From NCBI RefSeq assembly GCF_014201615.1, contig NZ_JACHEU010000001.1:2127631-2191630 (forward strand): a stretch of 64,000 nucleotides of DNA, given 5' to 3'. The stretch's first letter is position 1. Every line of letters begins with the position of its first letter. The notes beneath the pieces were generated by a model that was not told the DNA's origin, did not search any database, and saw only the letters and a program-made list of their open reading frames with translations. Source of the stretch: Aquamicrobium lusatiense (GTDB lineage: Bacteria > Pseudomonadota > Alphaproteobacteria > Rhizobiales > Rhizobiaceae). Made by a program: the position numbers and the translations under genes. Below, in pieces: positions 59,154 through 64,000 of this stretch.

Positions 59154-60911
59154 ATGAACATCTTCGCCGACTTCACCGCGCGGATCATCAAAGCAGTCGA
59201 AGCGCTTGATCTGAAGGACAAGGATGGGGACGTGCTCGATCTGTCACGCATCTCCGTCGAACCGCCGCGGGATGCAAGCCATGGCGATCTGGCCACCAAC
59301 GCTGCAATGGTGCTGGCCAAACCGTCCGGACAAAATCCGCGCGCGCTGGCGGATCGTATCGTCGCGACGCTGCGCGAGGATGCCGATGTTGCCGGGGCGG
59401 AAGTGGCGGGTCCCGGCTTCGTCAATCTGCGCCTCACCGATGCGTTCTGGCAGAAGCATCTGGCTTTCATCCTGGGCAAGGCCACCGATTATGGCCGCTC
59501 CACCGCCGGTGCCGGACGCAAGGTGAATGTGGAATATGTCTCGGCCAACCCGACCGGACCCATGCATGTCGGCCATTGCCGCGGCGCGGTGGTGGGCGAT
59601 GCGCTCGCCAACATCATGGATTTCGCCGGCTATGAGGCGACCAAGGAATATATCATCAACGATGCGGGTGCGCAGATCGATGTGCTCGGCCGTTCCGTTC
59701 TGTTGCGCTATCGCGAGGCCCTTGGCGAAAACATCGGCGATATTCCGGCAGGCCTCTATCCCGGCGATTATCTGGTGCCCGTGGGGCAGGATCTTGCTTC
59801 GGAATTTGGCCGTAAGTTGCTGGAAATGCCGGACAATGAGGCGCTGGCAATCGTCAAGGATCGCACCATCGACGCCATGATGAAGATGATCAAAGATGAT
59901 CTGGCGCTGCTCAACGTGCGCCACGACGTCTTCTTTTCCGAGCGCACCCTGCACGCCGATAATGCCAATGCAATCCGCTCGGCCATCAACGACCTGACCC
60001 TGAAGGGCCACATCTACAAGGGAAAGCTTCCGCCTCCCAAGGGTGAGAAGCCGGAAGACTGGGAAGATCGCGAGCAGACGCTGTTCCGCTCAACCGCTGT
60101 TGGCGACGACCTTGACCGCGCGCTGGTCAAGTCCGACGGAACCTACACCTATTTCGCCGCTGACGTTGCCTATCTGAAGAACAAGGTCGATCGCGGCTTC
60201 GTGGAGCTGATCTATGTGCTGGGGGCCGATCACAGCGGCTATGTCCGGCGTCTGGAGGCGCTGGCGCGCGCCGTTGGCGGCGACAAGGTCAAGCTCACCG
60301 TTCTGCTTTGCAATCTGGTCAAGCTGTTCCGCGACGGCGAGCCTGTGCGCATGTCCAAACGCTCGGGCGACTTCGTCACTCTGCGCGAAGTGGTCGAGGA
60401 GGTCGGGCGCGATCCGATCCGCTTCATGATGCTTTACCGCAAGAACAGCGAGCCGCTGGACTTCGACTTCGCCAAGGTCACCGAGCAGTCGAAGGACAAT
60501 CCGGTTTTCTATGTGCAGTATGCTTCGGCGCGCTGCCACTCCGTGTTCCGTCAGGCGAAAGAGCAGATGGGCATCTCGGAGCCCGAGCGCGCAACGCTTT
60601 CGGCTGCCGTTTCCGGCCTTACCGACGAGGGCGAAATCGGGCTGGTGCGCAAGCTTGCCGAATACCCGCGCCTGATAGAGCAGGTTGCCTCCTCGCAGGA
60701 GCCGCACAGGCTTGCCTTCTACCTTTATGACCTTGCCAGCGCGTTCCATGCACACTGGAATCGCGGCACGGATAATCCGGACTTACGTTTTGTTAAGGTT
60801 AACGATCCACAATTGACCCTTGCCAGACTAGGGCTGGTGCAGGCCGTTGCGGATGTACTTCAATCCGGTCTGACGCTGATCGGGGCCGATGCGCCGAAGG
60901 AAATGCGTTAG
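59154..60911 (+). CDS. argS: arginyl-tRNA synthetase
   Basis: The 585-residue class I enzyme has the HIGH-type motif in [20 protein letters not shown] (about 126-145), a KMSKS-like [20 protein letters not shown] near 398 and the C-terminal anticodon-binding DALR region ([20 protein letters not shown]). It charges tRNA-Arg. Start [11 protein letters not shown] is the usual alphaproteobacterial form. Confidence 0.97.
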   Translation: MNIFADFTARIIKAVEALDLKDKDGDVLDLSRISVEPPRDASHGDLATNAAMVLAKPSGQNPRALADRIVATLREDADVAGAEVAGPGFVNLRLTDAFWQKHLAFILGKATDYGRSTAGAGRKVNVEYVSANPTGPMHVGHCRGAVVGDALANIMDFAGYEATKEYIINDAGAQIDVLGRSVLLRYREALGENIGDIPAGLYPGDYLVPVGQDLASEFGRKLLEMPDNEALAIVKDRTIDAMMKMIKDDLALLNVRHDVFFSERTLHADNANAIRSAINDLTLKGHIYKGKLPPPKGEKPEDWEDREQTLFRSTAVGDDLDRALVKSDGTYTYFAADVAYLKNKVDRGFVELIYVLGADHSGYVRRLEALARAVGGDKVKLTVLLCNLVKLFRDGEPVRMSKRSGDFVTLREVVEEVGRDPIRFMMLYRKNSEPLDFDFAKVTEQSKDNPVFYVQYASARCHSVFRQAKEQMGISEPERATLSAAVSGLTDEGEIGLVRKLAEYPRLIEQVASSQEPHRLAFYLYDLASAFHAHWNRGTDNPDLRFVKVNDPQLTLARLGLVQAVADVLQSGLTLIGADAPKEMR

Positions 60912-61012
60912 ACAGCAGCGGAGTACCTGTCACCATTTGCCCACATTGCGCTGGTAGGGGCCAACCTTACGCGACGTCGATGGCGTCCGATTGTGCGAGT
61001 TCGGGAACGACG

Positions 61013-63799
61013 ATGGCAGACAGAACCCAGCTGAGGATAGCAGACCGCGACGATATCGCGGCGGATGATCCGTTCGCGGAGCTGACACGGATCATGGGTT
61101 TCGACCCGCGCGTGCCAGTGAAGCCGGACAATGAACCTCGCTTCGAAGACGTTGCTGACGATGATTTCACCATCGACCTTGAAAAGGAATTGATGGGCGA
61201 GTTTGGCGAGGAGCCGCAGGCTGCGGCCTGGCCGGAAGCCGGCAACGATGCTTCTGTAAGCTATGATGCTTCCGCGAGCTATGCAGGTGCGGATGCCGCT
61301 GCCCAAACGCATTCGGCTGCTGAACCGGATTTCAATTTCGACGACATCTCGTTCGATGAGCCTGCCTTTGAGCAGCAAGCCGGCGCCCATTCGGAAGCGC
61401 AGGTCGCCGCTGTTCAGAGCGCAGAGGCGGACTATCAGGATTTCGATCTTGCTCTGGAGCATGAGCTGACGGTCGCCGGAACTGCCGACGCGGATCCCTT
61501 CGCCGATTTCGATGCCGCTCTCACCGATGAGCTGGCCGGACAGGCGCAGCCAGCAGATGATTTTGCCGTCTTCGACGATGCCGATTTCGTCTTTGAAGAA
61601 CCTGCCGTTGCAGCGCCTGAGCCGCAGGCGCCCGCAGCCTCTGAGCAGGTTTTTGATGCTGGTGACGATTTTGAACGTCAGCTGGCTGCCGCGGTGTTCG
61701 ATGAGCAGCCTGCCGCATCTGCGGATGAGCCCGAATGGGATGCTGCCCCTGCCGATGGATTGCATGTTGCACCCCAATCCTATGAGCAGCCGCACGATGA
61801 TTTTGCATATGCTCATGCCGAGCTGCCTTCCGTTGAGGCGGAAGTGGCTGCCGAAGCGCCAGCTCCCACCCTTGAAGATGAGCTGAACGCCTTGCTTAAC
61901 CGCATGTCGGCACGTCCTCAGCCCGGCTACGAACCGGATTTCGAGCTGGAACGGCCTCTCGACGTTCATGTGGAGCATCAGGCAGCCGGTGCCACGCAGC
62001 AAGCTGCTGCGCCCGCATCTGCGCGTGATGATTTCGACCTGGATCTCGATCTCGGCGATTTCGGTTCCGAATCTGCGCAGAGCGTTCAGCGGCAGTTCGA
62101 GCCGCAGACACCGGCAGATCCTGTCGATGCATTGAAGTCGTTCATCCCGGCTGCCGTAACTGTCGCGGCGGCAACGCAGGCTCACAGCTGGAGCCGCAGC
62201 ACGCCGTTCCTGCGCCCGCAGCAACAGCCTGCTGCAGTGCCGCAGCCGCAGGCGAGCGCTCAGCCCGATGCGCAGGCGAATGCCGCGGCATGGCAGCGTC
62301 ATCAGCCGCAGCCGTCATCCGGTGCCTATCAGGTGACCTCCGACGCTTACGTGCCTGAGACGCCCGCTGCAGCTCCGGTGGCGCACGAGCCGCCCGTGCC
62401 GCAGGCACCGGCCCGGCCGCCCGTTGCGGAAATCCCCGAGCTTGAGACCATCGATATTCCTGAGCGGGCCGTCGCTCTTGCCGATGATCTGGAAATTCCG
62501 GATGTGCCGTTCGAGCAGGATGTCGCCGAGCCGGCTTCCTATGATGATCTGGAAGCCGATTTCGCCGATCTTCTCAGCGATATGAACACCGCCGAAGCTG
62601 AAGCCGCTCAACCTGCCGCACAGCAGGCTGACGTGTTTGCTGGGCCTGCTCAGAAACAGGCGGAAAATGCTGTCGCACAGGCGGCTCAGCCATCGTCATC
62701 CTATGACCGGACTTTTGACGAGGATTTCGACTTCGATTTCGATGCCGCTGCACAACAGTCCTATCAGCCTGCCGCAGCAGCGGCTGCGGATGACGGATTC
62801 GACTATGATCCCGATTATGGCGAGACCATTTCGGAAGCGGAGGACAAGAAGCCGCGCAACCGTTTGTGGCTGGCCGGCGCGATCGTCGCCGCAGTGGCCG
62901 TCATCGGTGGCATTGGGGCGTTTGCCCTCTCTTTCGGCGGGGGCGATTCCGGCGATGCGCCTGTACTTGTCCGCGCTGATGACGCACCGATCAAGGTCAA
63001 GCCGGAAAATCCGGGCGGCACCGTGATCCCCAATCAGGACAACAAGGTCTACGACATGGTTGCCAGGGGCGGTACTCCGGCGGCCCCCACTCAGGAAAAG
63101 CTCGTCTCTGACGCCGAAAAGCCTGTGGATGTTGCCGCAAGGGCTCCCGAGGCGCGCGTGGTGGGCGAGGGTGCGCCGGCTTCTGCCAAGTCGGAAGAGC
63201 GCGTCGCTCCGGCTACCGTTGATGATGTCGCCTCCGAGGAAACACCTGCCGTTGCACCGCGCAAGGTTCGCACCATGGTCGTGAAGCCCGACGGCACGCT
63301 GGTGCCTCGCGAAGAGCCCGCGCCGGCCCAGCAGGTTGCGGCGACCGAACCGCAGGATCCGGCGCCGCAGGCGGTGAGCGCTCCCGGTGCCGAGCAGACC
63401 GGTGCCGTGACGCCGGCGGCAAAGCCCCAGCAATCCGCCAATACGCCTTCGGCAGCGCCTGTTGCTCCGCAGCGCCCTGCTGAACAGCCGGTGAACATCG
63501 TTGGCGAGGTCAAGCCGGGGCAGGTCGCAGCACTCGACCCCAACGCGGCGGCAGCCGGAACATGGGCTGTGCAGATCGCTTCGCAGCCAAGCGTCGAGGC
63601 CGCCCAGTCCACCTATCAGGATCTGGCCCGCCGCTATGCCGGCGTGCTTCAGGGCCGCAGCGTCAACATCGTCAAGGCTGAAGTGGCCGGTAAGGGCACC
63701 TTCTACCGGGTCCGCGTGGCAAGCCAGTCGCGTGCCGATGCGATCAGCCTCTGCGAGAGCTACAAGGCCGCTGGCGGGAACTGCTTCGTTTCGAAGTAA
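61013..63799 (+). CDS. SPOR-domain inner-membrane protein
   Basis: The 928-residue protein has a short conserved start (AADDPFAELTRIMGFDPR), a very long acidic, Ala/Pro/Gln-rich cytoplasmic region (about 60-610), one membrane helix (LWLAGAIVAAVAVIGGIGAF, near 619-640), a periplasmic linker and a C-terminal SPOR domain (TWAVQIASQPSVEAAQSTYQ to the end, about 848-928). SPOR domains bind denuded glycan at division septa. An upstream in-frame ATG at 60980 is possible; 61013 fits relatives better. Confidence 0.9.
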   Translation: MADRTQLRIADRDDIAADDPFAELTRIMGFDPRVPVKPDNEPRFEDVADDDFTIDLEKELMGEFGEEPQAAAWPEAGNDASVSYDASASYAGADAAAQTHSAAEPDFNFDDISFDEPAFEQQAGAHSEAQVAAVQSAEADYQDFDLALEHELTVAGTADADPFADFDAALTDELAGQAQPADDFAVFDDADFVFEEPAVAAPEPQAPAASEQVFDAGDDFERQLAAAVFDEQPAASADEPEWDAAPADGLHVAPQSYEQPHDDFAYAHAELPSVEAEVAAEAPAPTLEDELNALLNRMSARPQPGYEPDFELERPLDVHVEHQAAGATQQAAAPASARDDFDLDLDLGDFGSESAQSVQRQFEPQTPADPVDALKSFIPAAVTVAAATQAHSWSRSTPFLRPQQQPAAVPQPQASAQPDAQANAAAWQRHQPQPSSGAYQVTSDAYVPETPAAAPVAHEPPVPQAPARPPVAEIPELETIDIPERAVALADDLEIPDVPFEQDVAEPASYDDLEADFADLLSDMNTAEAEAAQPAAQQADVFAGPAQKQAENAVAQAAQPSSSYDRTFDEDFDFDFDAAAQQSYQPAAAAAADDGFDYDPDYGETISEAEDKKPRNRLWLAGAIVAAVAVIGGIGAFALSFGGGDSGDAPVLVRADDAPIKVKPENPGGTVIPNQDNKVYDMVARGGTPAAPTQEKLVSDAEKPVDVAARAPEARVVGEGAPASAKSEERVAPATVDDVASEETPAVAPRKVRTMVVKPDGTLVPREEPAPAQQVAATEPQDPAPQAVSAPGAEQTGAVTPAAKPQQSANTPSAAPVAPQRPAEQPVNIVGEVKPGQVAALDPNAAAAGTWAVQIASQPSVEAAQSTYQDLARRYAGVLQGRSVNIVKAEVAGKGTFYRVRVASQSRADAISLCESYKAAGGNCFVSK

Positions 63800-63823
63800 A
63801 GCGCCTGCGAGTCAGACTTTTAA

Positions 63824-63857
63824 AAAAGGGCCGGTGCCACTATGCGCCGGCCCTTTT
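63824..63857 (+). terminator. terminator after the SPOR gene
   Basis: AAAAGGGCCGG (63824-63834) and CCGGCCCTTTT (63847-63857) form an 11-bp stem with a 12-base loop and a T end, 25 bases after the stop. Confidence 0.88.
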
Positions 63858-63912
63858 GCATGGGCGTGGCGAATGATTCCCTTTCCGGCACGAACCCGGT
63901 AAATTCGGGCCA

Positions 63913-64000
63913 TGACCGAATCAAAATCACTTATTCTCGGCTGTGCCGGCCACTCGCTTTCCCGCGAGGAAATCCGCTTCTATCGCGGCGAATGTCCGTG
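63913..64000 (+). CDS. nagZ: beta-N-acetylhexosaminidase NagZ, first 29 codons
   Basis: The frame starts MTESKSLILGCAGHSLSREE and continues IRFYRGECP to the window edge. This is the N-terminus typical of rhizobial NagZ (GCAG.SLS..E..FYR), which removes GlcNAc from muropeptides in recycling. Its place after the SPOR gene is the conserved order. The rest lies outside. Confidence 0.82.

Overview
The window joins a lambdoid/GTA-related prophage-like island to core chromosome of an alphaproteobacterium. From about 45.1 kb rightward the genes are ordinary chromosomal ones in an order and with relatives that point to Hyphomicrobiales (Rhizobiales), probably Phyllobacteriaceae-like: glnB-glnA, nnrD, valS, an outer-membrane transport protein, an ExoR homologue, xthA, an NCS2 permease, an ErpA-type iron-sulfur carrier, dgt, argS, a SPOR-domain protein and the start of nagZ. 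ExoR is the most lineage-specific marker. The taxonomic placement is inference from gene content.

The left edge (1-1214) holds an HTH gene and the first 335 codons of a large DEAD/DEAH helicase of the type found in phage-defence loci (DISARM DrmA-like). Next comes a long phage region, nearly all on the minus strand. Read right to left it runs: Com-like zinc ribbon, sigma-like factor, small genes, Sak4-like ATPase, putative ssDNA-binding protein, helicase, Cys protein, Cas4-like nuclease, primase-helicase, RuvC-like nuclease, DUF6362, ParB-methyltransferase and cytosine methyltransferase (38.8 to 25.6 kb). Packaging, head and tail genes follow: terminases, gpW, portal, protease-capsid fusion, decoration protein, head-tail joining, tail terminator, tail tube, frameshifted chaperone, tape measure (24.6 to 10.3 kb). 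A lysis cassette (9.6 to 7.8 kb) sits between the DUF2460 and DUF2163 tail genes. The region ends with NlpC/P60, a giant baseplate protein and a tail fibre. Stop-start overlaps (TGATG or ATGA) link most genes, so the late module looks like one transcription and translation unit.

Two insertions stand out. A merR-merA mercury-resistance pair lies exactly between two morphogenesis genes (14.7-16.8 kb), with merR sharing its stop with the next tail gene's start. At the right end a serine-recombinase cassette (41.5-43.8 kb, plus strand), a DUF3883 gene and a 735-residue protein of unknown family sit next to tRNA-Ser(GGA). The island probably ends just 3' of that tRNA. Its other end is not visible, and I found no tyrosine integrase.

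The most unusual signals are these: the 3' half of the cytosine methyltransferase is open in two frames that both look protein-like; the tail chaperone has a canonical A AAA AAC slip site; the mer pair is a phage cargo without transporters; the leader of the Com-like gene can fold over its ribosome site; and an AT-richer intergenic region beside the primase is full of palindromes and repeats. Core genes show a sigma-54-type promoter before glnBA and several strong terminators.
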